From: Actinomycetota bacterium
Lineage (GTDB): Bacteria; Actinomycetota; Actinomycetes; Streptosporangiales; Streptosporangiaceae
DNA length: 36,146 nucleotides
Assembly: GCA_019240215.1 (NCBI GenBank)
Contig: JAFAYQ010000021.1
Coordinates: 1-36,146 of the forward strand
Direction: 5' to 3'
A program made the translations under genes and the position numbers. Position 1 is the stretch's first letter. Every line of letters begins with the position of its first letter. Shown one piece after another: positions 19,918-28,076 of the stretch. Under the pieces are notes generated by a model. It saw nothing but the letters and a program-made list of their open reading frames with translations, was not told the origin of the DNA and searched no databases.

Positions 19918-21041
19918 GAATGCGGTTCCGGGCGGGGCTGCGGCCGCGGATGCGGATGCGGCCGGGGAATGAGTGCGGGGCCGGCCCCCCGAGACGGACC
20001 CGGGGCCGGGTCACTGGCGGCCCGGACGGCGGCCGCCACCAGCTCGTGATCGGGGGACAGCTGGCAGACCGGGTCGGTCCGGGCCGCGTCGCCGGTCAGC
20101 TGGAACGCCTGGCAGCGGCAGCCGCCGAAGTCGAGTTCGCGGCGGTCGCAGCTCCGGCAGGGTTCGGGCATCCAGCCGGTGCCGCGGAAGGCCTGGAAGA
20201 CCGGGGACTGGTCCCAGATCCAGGCCAGCGGGTGCTCGCGCACGCTGGCCCGGGGCAGCGGGACCTCGTGGGCGGTCGGGCAGGGCAGCACGTCGCCGTT
20301 GGGGACCACGGTCAGCTGCCGCCGTCCCCAGCCGCCCATGCAGGGCTTGGGGTGGCGGCTGTAGTAGTCGGGCAGCACGTAGATGATCTCCATCCGCCCC
20401 TGCAGACGCGTGCGGGCGGCCCGGACCACGGTCTCGGCCCGTTCGAGCTGGTCGCGGCCCGGCAGCAGGCCGTCGCGGTTGCGCAGCGCCCAGCCGTAAT
20501 ACTGGGTGTGGGCCAGCTCGATCCGGTCGGCGCCCAGTTCCTCGGCCAGATCGAGGATGCGGGCGATCCGGTCGACGTTGCCGCGGTGCAGGACCACGTT
20601 CAGGGTGAGCGGCCAGTCCAGCTTCTTCACCAGCCGGGCGGCGGTCAGCTTGCGCTGGAACGAGGGGGTCCCGGCGATCCGGTCGCTGAGCAGAGCCTCG
20701 TCGGCCTGGATGCTGATCTGCACGTGGTCGAGGCCCGCGGCCCGCAGTTCCTCGGCCCGGCCCGCGGACAGGCCGAGGGCGCTGGTGATGAGGTTGGTGT
20801 AGAGGCCGAGGGCGCTGGCGTGCCGGGTGATCTGGGTCAGGTCGCGGCGCTGGAGCGGCTCGCCGCCGGACAGGTGGAGCTGGAGCACGCCCAGCTCGCT
20901 GGCCTGATCCAGCACCTGCTGCCACTCGGCGGTGGTCAGCTCGTCGCCGTAGCGGGACAGGTCGAGCGGGTTCGAGCAGTAGGGGCACTGCAGCGGGCAG
21001 GCGTAGGTGAGCTCGGCCAGCAGCCCGTACGGCCTATCCAT
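19914..21041 (-). CDS. pqqE: PqqE, radical SAM peptide cyclase of PQQ biosynthesis
   Basis: 375 residues. The radical SAM cluster motif is Cys15-x3-Cys19-x2-Cys22 (ACPLQCPYC). The SPASM region follows, with KPCMGGWG, VLPCPTA, EPCRSCDRRELDFGGCRCQ and a last Cys in DPVC, for two auxiliary Fe-S clusters. The enzyme joins Glu and Tyr of PqqA with help from PqqD. The family is confirmed by pqqA, pqqB, pqqC and pqqD immediately upstream. The ATG overlaps the pqqD end by eight bases. The C-terminus has an unusual His/Pro/Arg tail (about 357-375) encoded by a GCGGATGCGG-type simple repeat, which ends in an ATGA overlap with the diiron gene. Confidence 0.95.
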   Translation of the reverse strand: MDRPYGLLAELTYACPLQCPYCSNPLDLSRYGDELTTAEWQQVLDQASELGVLQLHLSGGEPLQRRDLTQITRHASALGLYTNLITSALGLSAGRAEELRAAGLDHVQISIQADEALLSDRIAGTPSFQRKLTAARLVKKLDWPLTLNVVLHRGNVDRIARILDLAEELGADRIELAHTQYYGWALRNRDGLLPGRDQLERAETVVRAARTRLQGRMEIIYVLPDYYSRHPKPCMGGWGRRQLTVVPNGDVLPCPTAHEVPLPRASVREHPLAWIWDQSPVFQAFRGTGWMPEPCRSCDRRELDFGGCRCQAFQLTGDAARTDPVCQLSPDHELVAAAVRAASDPAPGPSRGAGPALIPRPHPHPRPQPRPEPHS

Positions 21042-21312
21042 CGGCCAGATCCACCCGGCCGGCGGCGGCCAGGTGGCCGAGGAACTGCCGGACCTCGTCG
21101 GCCGGGACTTCGCGGTAACCGGGCTCCAGCGCGGCCACGATTTCGGCCAGCGTGCGCTGCCCGTCGCACAGGCCGAGCACGGCCGCGCCGGTGTCGTTGA
21201 GGACGATGACCGCTTCCGGGGTCAGCAGCACGTGCCGCTGCCGGGCCCGGTCGAAGCTGAGCCGGGTGTGCGGGGCCAGCCGGGGCCGCTCAGTCCGGGC
21301 CGGCTCAGTCAT
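21034..21312 (-). CDS. pqqD: PqqD, peptide chaperone for PqqA
   Basis: 92 residues, the usual size. The RRE-type winged-helix fold is recognised from the typical [20 protein letters not shown] opening and the [15 protein letters not shown] region. PqqD binds PqqA and presents it to PqqE. It overlaps pqqC upstream and pqqE downstream by eight bases each, so these three are translated as a unit. Confidence 0.93.
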   Translation of the reverse strand: MTEPARTERPRLAPHTRLSFDRARQRHVLLTPEAVIVLNDTGAAVLGLCDGQRTLAEIVAALEPGYREVPADEVRQFLGHLAAAGRVDLADG

Positions 21313-21997
21313 GGCCGTAGGCGCCGTCGATGGCGTCCATGATCGCCCACAGCACGTCGCACTTGAACGACAGCGCCGCCACCGCGGCCTCCTGCTGCTC
21401 AGGCGTGCGGCAGTATTCGGTCACCACCTCCAGCGCGTGCTCGCTGTCGCGCGGGGCCTGGGTCAGGCGGGACCGGAAGTAGGCCAGCCCGGCCGGGTCG
21501 ATCCACGGGTAGTAGCGCTCGAACGCGGCCAGCCGCTCGGCCATCAGGTCGGGGGCGAACAGCTCGGTCAGCGAGGAGGCGACCGCCTCCACCCAGGGCC
21601 GGGTGCGGGCGAAGGTCACGTAGGCGTCGACCGCGAACCGCACCCCCGGCACCACCTGGCGCTGGCTGGCCACCACCTCGCGGTCCAGTCCGACCGCCTC
21701 GCCCAGCCGCAGCCACGCTTCGATGCCGCCGTCCGATCCGGCGGTGCCGTCGTGGTCGGTGATGCGCCGGATCCAGCGGCGGCGGACCGCCCGGTCCGGG
21801 CAGTTGGACAGGATCGCCGCGTCCTTGTGGGGGATCGCCTCCTGGTAGCAGTACCGGTTGGCCACCCAGCCCTGGATCTGGGCGCGATTCAGCGTGCCGG
21901 CGTTCATCGCCTGGTGGAAGGGGTGCGAGTCGTGGTAGCGCACCGAGTGCGCCCGCAGCGCCGACACGAAGCTGTCGGTCTCCAGTACCGTCACCAT
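21305..21997 (-). CDS. pqqC: PqqC, pyrroloquinoline-quinone synthase
   Basis: 230 residues, all-helical cofactor-free oxidase that performs the last ring closure and oxidation to PQQ. The N-terminus [32 protein letters not shown] is highly typical, as are DHDG and the C-terminal [21 protein letters not shown] precedes the ATG. The gap to pqqB is five bases. Confidence 0.95.
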   Translation of the reverse strand: MVTVLETDSFVSALRAHSVRYHDSHPFHQAMNAGTLNRAQIQGWVANRYCYQEAIPHKDAAILSNCPDRAVRRRWIRRITDHDGTAGSDGGIEAWLRLGEAVGLDREVVASQRQVVPGVRFAVDAYVTFARTRPWVEAVASSLTELFAPDLMAERLAAFERYYPWIDPAGLAYFRSRLTQAPRDSEHALEVVTEYCRTPEQQEAAVAALSFKCDVLWAIMDAIDGAYGHD

Positions 21998-22002
21998 GCT
22001 CC

Positions 22003-22899
22003 TCAGATCCGCAGTTCGAGCCCGTCCACGGCGACCTCGAGGCCGTGCTGCTCCAGCCGCCGCCGCTCCGGCGAGTCCTCGAGCAGGATGGGGTTGGTGT
22101 TGTTGATGTGGGTGTAGATCGTCCGCCCGATCGGCAGCGCCGCCAGCTGCTCGAGGCTGCCGCCGGGCCCGCTGATCGGCAGGTGCCCCATGTCGCGGGA
22201 GGTCTTGGCGGCCAGCCCGAGCCGGGTCAGCTCGTCGTCGGCCCAGCAGGTGCCGTCGGCCAGCAGCACGTCACAGCCGTCCAGCTCGGCCCGGATGGAA
22301 AAGGTCAACTCGGGCAGGCAGGGCAGGAAGACCAGGGTCCCGCCGCCGTCCTGATTGAACCGGTAGCCGACGACCCGGCCCGCCGCGTCCGGCGGGCCGA
22401 ACCGGGCCCGCTTGGCCGTGGGCACGTCGAAGGCCCGGTAGGACAGCCCGCCGCCGAGCGGCACCCCGCCGTCGGCGCGGGGATCGACCGCGTGCCAGCG
22501 GACCGGGCAGTAGGCCTCCAGGACCCGCAGCAGCCCGGTGCCGTGGCACAACACCTCGTGGACGGCCTCGGTAGCGTAAACGTCCAGGCCGCGGCCCTCC
22601 CGGAGCAACAGCAGGCCCGCCGTGTGGTCGAGCTCGGCGTCGGTCAGCAGTACCCCGTGGAGCGGGACTTGACGCCCGCGGCCTGGGTGCAGGGCGGGAA
22701 AGCTCTCGATCTGCGCCAGGACGTCGGGCGAGGCGTTGAGCAGGAACCATTCCCGCCGGTCGGCGCTGACCGCCACCGAGGACTGGGTGCGCGGCCGGGC
22801 CGGCCGCGACCCGTCCCGGACCGCCCGGCACGGGGGGCAGGTGCAGTTCCACTGCGGGTAGCCGCCGCCGGCGGCCGAGCCCAGCACCCGCACCCACAT
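22003..22899 (-). CDS. pqqB: PqqB, metallo-beta-lactamase-fold oxygenase of PQQ biosynthesis
   Basis: 298 residues. The start [19 protein letters not shown] and the adjacent CxxC (TCPPC) are characteristic. [19 protein letters not shown] replaces the HxHxDH of ordinary beta-lactamase-fold enzymes, as is normal for PqqB, and [10 protein letters not shown] is the family's C-terminal signature. PqqB hydroxylates the tyrosine ring of the Glu-Tyr intermediate using iron. It is placed directly after pqqA. Confidence 0.94.
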   Translation of the reverse strand: MWVRVLGSAAGGGYPQWNCTCPPCRAVRDGSRPARPRTQSSVAVSADRREWFLLNASPDVLAQIESFPALHPGRGRQVPLHGVLLTDAELDHTAGLLLLREGRGLDVYATEAVHEVLCHGTGLLRVLEAYCPVRWHAVDPRADGGVPLGGGLSYRAFDVPTAKRARFGPPDAAGRVVGYRFNQDGGGTLVFLPCLPELTFSIRAELDGCDVLLADGTCWADDELTRLGLAAKTSRDMGHLPISGPGGSLEQLAALPIGRTIYTHINNTNPILLEDSPERRRLEQHGLEVAVDGLELRI

Positions 22900-22914
22900 G
22901 CCGATCGGTGACCT

Positions 22915-23037
22915 CTAGTCCCAGTTCTCCTTGATGCCCATGTAGGCGGTCGCTTCGGCCGACACCCGGATCTCCTCGAAGCCGGGGGTCTCCCAGTCGC
23001 GCGGGCCGGTTCCGGTCGTGTGCTTGTCGCGGTCCAT
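22915..23037 (-). CDS. pqqA: PqqA, precursor peptide of PQQ
   Basis: 40 residues, easily missed. The core holds the required Glu28-x3-Tyr32 pair (SAEATAYMGI), the two residues that become PQQ. The leader (about 1-25) is acidic and ends in PGFEEIRVS. AGAAGGAG stands eight bases before the ATG, deciding this start over the longer open frame. It lies 26 bp after the PQQ dehydrogenase and 15 bp before pqqB. The SAEATAY core differs from the common EVTLY type but retains the spacing. Confidence 0.92.
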   Translation of the reverse strand: MDRDKHTTGTGPRDWETPGFEEIRVSAEATAYMGIKENWD

Positions 23038-23063
23038 CCAGTTACTCCTTCTCTTCTGTTTGA

Positions 23064-24764
23064 CTAGTCGGGCAGGGCGAACACGAACAGGGCGGCGCCG
23101 TGCGGGGCGCCGAGCATGCCCGGGTTGAACCCTTCGATCCAGCCGCCCCAGCCGCTCGGCACCGCCAGGTACTGCTTGCCGTTGACGCTGTAGGTGCTGG
23201 GGCTGCTGTGGTGGCCGCTGCCGCACTGGAACTGCCACAGCTGCTCCCCGGTGCGGGCGTCGAGCGCGTTGAACTCGCCGGTCGGCTCGCCCGCGAAGAC
23301 GAGGCCGCCCGCGGTGGCCAGCACCGACGCGCACATCGGGGTGTCGTTGCGCCAGCGCCACGCCTCCTGGCCGGTGGCCGGGTCGAAGGCGGTCACCATC
23401 CCGTAGGCGTCCTCGATGTCGACCGCGACGCCGGCCCCCCAGTAGGGGATCCCCTCCTTGAACTCGCGCCGCCGCCGGGTGGCGGTCGCGCCGACCTCCT
23501 GGATCGGGACGTACAGCAGCCCGGTCTGCGGGCTGTAGGCCGCGTGGGTCCACTCCTTGCCGCCGGCCGGTCCCGGCCAGAAGTGGACCGGCTCCCCCTC
23601 CTTCTCGGGGTACAGCTTGGGCGTGACCTGACCGTCGGGAGTGATCTCGCCCCAGGTGATCCGGTCCACGAACGGGAACACCCGGATCAGCTCGCCGTCG
23701 GTGCGGTCGAGGATGAAGCCGTAGCCGTTCTTGTCGAAGTGGGCCAGCACCTTGCGGCCGTCCAGCTCGAACAGGATGTGCTCGGAGATGCTGTCATAGT
23801 CCCACACGTCGTGCGGGTTGTACTGGTAGTGCCAGCGGATCTCGCCGACGTCGGGGTCGACCGCGACCAGGCTGTCGGTGAACAGGTTGTCACCCGGCCG
23901 GACCTCGCCGTCGAAGTCGGGCGCGGGGTTGCCGGTGCCCACGTACAGCAGGTTCAGCTCGGGGTCGTAGGTGCCGGTCAGCCAGCAGTTGGCGCCGCCC
24001 CGGGTCCAGGCCTCGCCGTCGGCCGGCCAGGTGTCGGAGCCGGGCTCGCCCGGCTTGGGCACCGTGTAGCAGCGCCACTGGTGCTCGCCGCTGTCGATGT
24101 CGAACGCGTCCAGGTGGCCGCGGACCCCGAACTCGCCGCCGGAGCTGCCCACGATGACCTTGTCCTTGATGATCAGCGGGGCGACGGTGGCACTCTCCCC
24201 GGCCCGCACGTCGCCGTAGACCTTGTCCCACACGGGCTTGCCGTCGGTCGCGTCCAGCGCCACCAGGTGCGCGTTCTGGGTCACGTAGAAGACCTTGCCG
24301 TGGGCCACCGCGACCCCGCGGTTGACGTTGCCGCAGCACAGCGACACGTCGAACGGGATCGCGTGCCGGTACCGCCACAGCTCCTGGCCGGTCACCGCGT
24401 CGATCGCCCAGCACCAGCCGTCCCAGCCGGTGATGTACATGACGCCATCGACCACGATCGGGGACGCCTCGAAGGCGTAGGTGGTCGCGCCCGCCTGCAG
24501 GCCGACGGCGCCGCACTGGAACACCCACTCGACCTTGAGGCGGCTGACGTTCTCGGCGTTGATCTGGTCCAGCTCGCTGTAGCGCTGTCCGTCGTAGGCG
24601 CCGTAGTAGGTCAGCCAGTTGTGCGGCTCGGCGCCGCGGGCGTTGCGGATCCGCTCGTAGTTGACGCCGCTGGTGACGTCGGGCGCGGTCCCGGGGATCT
24701 CGGCCAGGGTCGAGTTGCTGACGGCGTGCCCGGCGTCCACGTATGGTTCGGCCGTATCGGTCAT
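23064..24764 (-). CDS. PQQ-dependent methanol/alcohol dehydrogenase, lanthanide-type signature, no signal peptide
   Basis: 566 residues, eight-bladed propeller quinoprotein with several tryptophan-docking repeats. The vicinal disulfide Cys143-Cys144 (SLCCGNVNRG), metal ligands Glu211 (GGEFG) and Asn279 (GTGNP), and the catalytic Asp322 are visible. Asp324 two residues on (WDYDS) is the extra carboxylate that marks lanthanide-dependent XoxF/ExaF enzymes; calcium MxaF has Ala. The N-terminus (MTDTAEPYVDAGH) has no signal peptide or hydrophobic stretch, whereas XoxF enzymes are exported. The cytochrome and XoxJ genes that normally accompany it are not seen. AAAGGAG supports the ATG. Substrate (methanol, ethanol or other) cannot be read off. 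Confidence 0.92.
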   Translation of the reverse strand: MTDTAEPYVDAGHAVSNSTLAEIPGTAPDVTSGVNYERIRNARGAEPHNWLTYYGAYDGQRYSELDQINAENVSRLKVEWVFQCGAVGLQAGATTYAFEASPIVVDGVMYITGWDGWCWAIDAVTGQELWRYRHAIPFDVSLCCGNVNRGVAVAHGKVFYVTQNAHLVALDATDGKPVWDKVYGDVRAGESATVAPLIIKDKVIVGSSGGEFGVRGHLDAFDIDSGEHQWRCYTVPKPGEPGSDTWPADGEAWTRGGANCWLTGTYDPELNLLYVGTGNPAPDFDGEVRPGDNLFTDSLVAVDPDVGEIRWHYQYNPHDVWDYDSISEHILFELDGRKVLAHFDKNGYGFILDRTDGELIRVFPFVDRITWGEITPDGQVTPKLYPEKEGEPVHFWPGPAGGKEWTHAAYSPQTGLLYVPIQEVGATATRRRREFKEGIPYWGAGVAVDIEDAYGMVTAFDPATGQEAWRWRNDTPMCASVLATAGGLVFAGEPTGEFNALDARTGEQLWQFQCGSGHHSSPSTYSVNGKQYLAVPSGWGGWIEGFNPGMLGAPHGAALFVFALPD

Positions 24765-24788
24765 GTTCTGCTCCTTTGCGCCATCCGG

Positions 24789-25262
24789 TTACGGGCGGGG
24801 CTGCGTCGGGCGGTCCAGGCGGGCCTCGGGCGGGGTGTCCCCCATGACGACGATCGCCCCGGTCAGCCCGCGGCCCTCGTCGTTGCCGGTCGGCGAGCTG
24901 AACCAGTAGTAGCCGGGCCCGTCGAGGCTGAGGGTGGCCGTGCCCCGGGAGTGGTTGACCAGCCAGATGAACTGGCTGTCGCCGTTGCTCGGCAGCAGCG
25001 CGCAGTGGGTGTTCTTGTCGTCGTTGATGAGCTCGAGCTCGACCTGCCCGCCGTGCGGCAGCACCAGGACCGAGGGCTCGAAGACGAGCTGGTCCGGCTG
25101 GATCCGGATCGTGGCCGACATCCGGCCGTCAGAGTCCTCCTTGGCCTGCTCGATCTTCCCGGTCGCCAGGACCCGGCCGATCGTCGCCTTGTTCTGCGTA
25201 TCCAGGCCGACGTCGCTCAATGTGACAGCTCGTTGTTCGGTTGGGGTCGCCATCGCCTCCAC
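24789..25262 (-). CDS. Cupredoxin-like protein lacking most copper ligands
   Basis: About 157 residues, no signal peptide. The C-terminal two thirds form a cupredoxin-type beta-sandwich: FEPSVLVLPHGGQVELELINDD, then NTHCALLP, then GPGYYWFSSPTGNDEGRGLTGAIVV. In ordinary members the last loop carries Cys, His and Met (a C-P-x-x-x-H-x-x-x-M pattern); here it reads SSPTGNDEGRGL, so those three ligands are missing, while one His-Cys pair stays in THCAL. The N-terminal 45 residues have no recognisable motif. It is placed between the formaldehyde-dehydrogenase-like gene and the PQQ dehydrogenase and may be a binding partner or electron acceptor. The GTG start follows AGGAG; an ATG three codons later is possible. 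Confidence 0.75.
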   Translation of the reverse strand: MEAMATPTEQRAVTLSDVGLDTQNKATIGRVLATGKIEQAKEDSDGRMSATIRIQPDQLVFEPSVLVLPHGGQVELELINDDKNTHCALLPSNGDSQFIWLVNHSRGTATLSLDGPGYYWFSSPTGNDEGRGLTGAIVVMGDTPPEARLDRPTQPRP

Positions 25263-26432
25263 CTATCTCCTGATCTCTGTCCTGACCTCGCTGGCCGCCT
25301 CCGGTTTGAGGATGACCTTGGTGTAGCCCTCCACTCGCTGGTCGAACTTCTGGTACGCCGCCGGGGCCTGCTCGAGCGGCAGCTGGTGGGACACGACGAA
25401 GCTGGGCGTGGCCCGGCCGTCGGTGATCAGGTCGCGCAGCTGGCGGTTGTAGCGCTTGACGTTGGCCTGCCCGGTGCCCACCCGGTGGCCCTTCTCGAAC
25501 AGCGTGCCGATCGCCACCAGCAGCAGGCCCCGGCGGGCGTTCTCGTCGACCCCGCCCGGGTCGGACGGCACGTAGAGGCCGGGCACGCCGATGGCCCCGG
25601 TCGGCCGGACCGTCTGCACCAGCTGGTTGAGCACGGCGGCGGGCTCCTCGTGGTCCCCGGCCGCGGCCGACGCCTGGTAGCCGACGGCGTCGATGCCCTT
25701 GTCGGTGCCGCCGCCGGTGGCGTCGCGGATCTGCTGTACCGGGTCACCGGCCGCGAAATCGACCGGGATCGCGCCGATCCCGGCCGCCTTGGCCAGCCGT
25801 TCCGGCACCCGGTCGACCACGAACACCCGGGCCGCCCCGCGCAGCAGGGCCGAGTAGGCGGCCATCAGCCCGACCGGCCCGGCCCCGTAGACCGCGACCG
25901 TATCCCCCGGCGCCACCCCGGCCAGCACGCAGCCGTGGTAGCCGGTCGGGAAAATGTCGGCCAGCAGCGCGTAGTCGGCCTCGTGCTCGGTCCCGGCCGG
26001 CAGCGGCAGGCAGTTGAAGTCCGCGTACGGGACCCGCAGGTACTCGGCCTGGCCGCCCGGGTAGGGGCCCATCGCCACGTAGCCGTAGGCGCCGCCCGCG
26101 AAGCCGGACGGGTTGACGGTCAGGCAGAAGCCGGTGTACCCGGCCTGGCAGTTCCGGCAGAACCCGCAGGCCACGTTGAACGGCATCACCACCCGGTCGC
26201 CGGGCTCCAGGGCGGTGACCCCGCTGCCGACCTCCTCGATCAGCCCGAGGTTCTCGTGGCCGAACACGAGGCCGGGCTCGGCCGCGGTCCGGCCCTCGTA
26301 CATGTGCAGGTCAGAGCCGCAGATGCAGCTCGCGGTGATCCGCACGATGGCGTCGTTGGGGTGCTCGATGCGCGGGTCGGGGACCTCCTGCACGGCGACG
26401 TCGAACGGCTTCTGGTACACCACCGCGCGCAT
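25263..26432 (-). CDS. Zinc-dependent dehydrogenase, glutathione-independent formaldehyde dehydrogenase family
   Basis: 389 residues, medium-chain zinc dehydrogenase. Catalytic zinc ligands are Cys38 (CICGSDLHMYEGR) and His59-Glu60 (FGHENLG). Structural zinc cysteines are at 89, 92, 95 and 103. The Rossmann motif is YGAGPVGLMAA. AEYLRVPYADFNCLPLP and the long DIFPTGYHGC stretch are typical of the glutathione-independent formaldehyde dehydrogenases, which use tightly bound NAD. As first gene of the PQQ operon it probably deals with the aldehyde made by the dehydrogenase, or oxidises alcohol itself. The ATG lies close to the divergent regulatory region. It ends one base before the cupredoxin-like GTG. 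Confidence 0.9.
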   Translation of the reverse strand: MRAVVYQKPFDVAVQEVPDPRIEHPNDAIVRITASCICGSDLHMYEGRTAAEPGLVFGHENLGLIEEVGSGVTALEPGDRVVMPFNVACGFCRNCQAGYTGFCLTVNPSGFAGGAYGYVAMGPYPGGQAEYLRVPYADFNCLPLPAGTEHEADYALLADIFPTGYHGCVLAGVAPGDTVAVYGAGPVGLMAAYSALLRGAARVFVVDRVPERLAKAAGIGAIPVDFAAGDPVQQIRDATGGGTDKGIDAVGYQASAAAGDHEEPAAVLNQLVQTVRPTGAIGVPGLYVPSDPGGVDENARRGLLLVAIGTLFEKGHRVGTGQANVKRYNRQLRDLITDGRATPSFVVSHQLPLEQAPAAYQKFDQRVEGYTKVILKPEAASEVRTEIRR

Positions 26433-26462
26433 GCCCGGTCCACACCTCACTCCCGCACTAAA

Positions 26463-26515
26463 GTCCCCGTTTCGCCCTTTTTTGATCATGATCAGACGTT
26501 TAGCCTGCTGGGGAC
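26463..26515. promoter_or_regulatory. Nested palindromes in the PQQ operon/regulator promoter region
   Basis: A perfect 12-bp palindrome TGATCATGATCA (26483-26494) is centred between GTCCCC (26463-26468) and its reverse complement GGGGAC (26510-26515), with the two centres differing by only half a base. It lies 30-50 bp before the start of the operon's first gene and on the far side from the divergent regulator. It is probably a protein-binding site or overlaps the promoter. Confidence 0.45.
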
Positions 26516-26531
26516 GGCACCTTGTAACTCG

Positions 26532-26551
26532 TGTTGCACCTTCGTGTAACA
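26532..26551. promoter_or_regulatory. Imperfect inverted repeat, candidate activator site
   Basis: TGTTGC, eight bases, GTAACA; five of six positions are complementary. An outer CTTGT (26521-26525) pairs with ACAAG (26549-26553). It lies 41 bp upstream of the GAF-LytTR regulator gene, in the gap shared with the PQQ operon, and is a candidate binding site for that regulator. Confidence 0.35.
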
Positions 26552-26591
26552 AGCCTGGGAACAATGGCCGCTCGCGGACAACGGGAATGGG

Positions 26592-28067
26592 ATGAACGGC
26601 GCTAAAGACCCCACCAACGGCTCCTCGCTCGCCGTGAGCGGGAGCGGGAGCGGGAGCAAGCTCGCCGCCACCCGGCTCAAGCGGGTGGCCATCGCCCGCG
26701 AGCAGTTCACGGCGGGCGCGGACAGTGTCCGGGGGGTCCGGCCGGAGATCCTGATGTCGTGGTACCGGTGCCGGGAGGAGTACGACGTCGACCCCGGCCT
26801 GGACCGGGCGCCGGCCGCGGCCGAGGTGAGCGCCCACTCGATCGAGCACGACGTGGTGTTCGCCGAGCTCGGCGGCCTCGCCGCGTCGGCCGACCGGGAG
26901 GTCGACGAGCTCGACGGCCTGGTCACGGTGGCCGACCCGGACGGCCGGATCCTGGCCGTGTGGGGCAGCCGCCGGCTCCAGCACCTGGCGGCCGAGAGCA
27001 ACCTGGCCCCCTGGTCGACCTGGTCGGAGTGGGCGTGCGGGACCAACGGGATGGGCACCGCGGTGGAGAGCCACCGGCCGGTCATGGTGTGCGGCCCCGA
27101 GCACTGGTGCGAGGGCTTCCAGGCCTGGTCGTGCGCGGGGGTCGCCGTCCGCGACGTGGTCACCGACGACCCGCTGGCGGTGCTGAACATCTCCTGCTGG
27201 CAGCGGCCGCTGCCGGACGCGGTGCTGCCGTGGCTGCGCCGGGTCGCGGCCGCCACCGAGGCCAAGCTGCGGCAGCGGGCCCACCACAGCGGCACCCTGC
27301 TGGCGGCCGCGTTCGCCAACGCCAGGGTGTCCCCGGCCACGCCCCTCGCCGTCGTCGATACGGCCGGGAACGTGGTGCTGGCCAACAGCGAGGCGGCGGT
27401 GCTGATCGGCACCCCGGCCGACGTCCCCGCGTTCGCGCCCACCCAGCGGTGGGCGTCCCAGGTCCCGGCCCTGCCCCAGCTGGCCCGCCGGGTCACCGAA
27501 CGGGCCCGCCAGGACCCCGGCTGGACCGGGTCGACCCGGGTCTTCGTGCCCTTCCTGGGCACCCCAATGCCGGTCGTGGCCCGCCCGGTGCTGACCGGGA
27601 CCCAGGTCATCGGGGCGCTGCTGACGTTCACCAGCGCCGACCCGGCCCCCAGCCTGGGGACGCCCAGCCTGGCGGCGCCCACGGCCGAGGCGGGCGCCCC
27701 GTTAGCCGAGCCGGGCCCGGGCCGCGGCCTGCGCAGCCGGGTGGTCGCCCTCCGGGACGATCGGTGGGTGCTGCTGGACCCGCGCGAGATACGGTTCGCA
27801 GAGTCCGACCACAACAACGTCTGGCTGACCAGCGACCAGGGCCGCCTGCTGGCGGCCGCGCGTGGCCTTGACCATCTGGAGCATCAGCTGACCGACCGGG
27901 GGTTCCTCCGCGTGCACCGCCGATTTCTGGTCAACCTGGGCCGGGTCCGCGAGGTCGAGCAGGGCTTCAAGGGCACTCTGTACCTCGCCACCGACGTGCC
28001 CACCCGCGAGGTGGTGCCGGTCTCCCGCCGTCACGCGCCGCAGCTCCGCCAGGTGCTGGGTCTGTAG
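26592..28067 (+). CDS. GAF-domain regulator with C-terminal LytTR DNA-binding domain
   Basis: 491 residues. The first 330 resemble the sensor half of AcoR-type activators: RPEILMSWYRCREEYDVDP, then a GAF region with WACGTNGMGTAV, HWCEGFQAWSCAGVAVRD and a second PAS-like segment (VVDTAGNVVLANSEAAVLIG). The AAA+ and Fis domains of AcoR are absent. Instead a LytTR domain (about 390-488) follows, including IRFAESDHNNVWL, FLRVHRRFLVNLGRVREV and the C-terminal PVSRRHAPQLRQVLG. AcoR-type sensors often respond to alcohols, aldehydes or acetoin, and this gene is divergent from the PQQ alcohol operon, so it is the probable regulator. A Ser/Gly repeat (SGSGSGSK) is near the N-terminus. Confidence 0.85.
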   Translation: MNGAKDPTNGSSLAVSGSGSGSKLAATRLKRVAIAREQFTAGADSVRGVRPEILMSWYRCREEYDVDPGLDRAPAAAEVSAHSIEHDVVFAELGGLAASADREVDELDGLVTVADPDGRILAVWGSRRLQHLAAESNLAPWSTWSEWACGTNGMGTAVESHRPVMVCGPEHWCEGFQAWSCAGVAVRDVVTDDPLAVLNISCWQRPLPDAVLPWLRRVAAATEAKLRQRAHHSGTLLAAAFANARVSPATPLAVVDTAGNVVLANSEAAVLIGTPADVPAFAPTQRWASQVPALPQLARRVTERARQDPGWTGSTRVFVPFLGTPMPVVARPVLTGTQVIGALLTFTSADPAPSLGTPSLAAPTAEAGAPLAEPGPGRGLRSRVVALRDDRWVLLDPREIRFAESDHNNVWLTSDQGRLLAAARGLDHLEHQLTDRGFLRVHRRFLVNLGRVREVEQGFKGTLYLATDVPTREVVPVSRRHAPQLRQVLGL

Positions 28068-28076
28068 GGCGGCCCG

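Noticed and set aside
22915..23553. Longer open frame ending in the PqqA sequence
   Set aside because: The upstream part is an off-frame reading of the dehydrogenase; a clear AGAAGGAG site marks the 40-residue start.
23100..26549. Very long plus-strand open frame opposite the PQQ dehydrogenase genes
   Set aside because: It is antisense to three clearly recognised genes, has no domain, and is rich in Arg, Gly and Val as expected for a shadow frame in GC-rich DNA.
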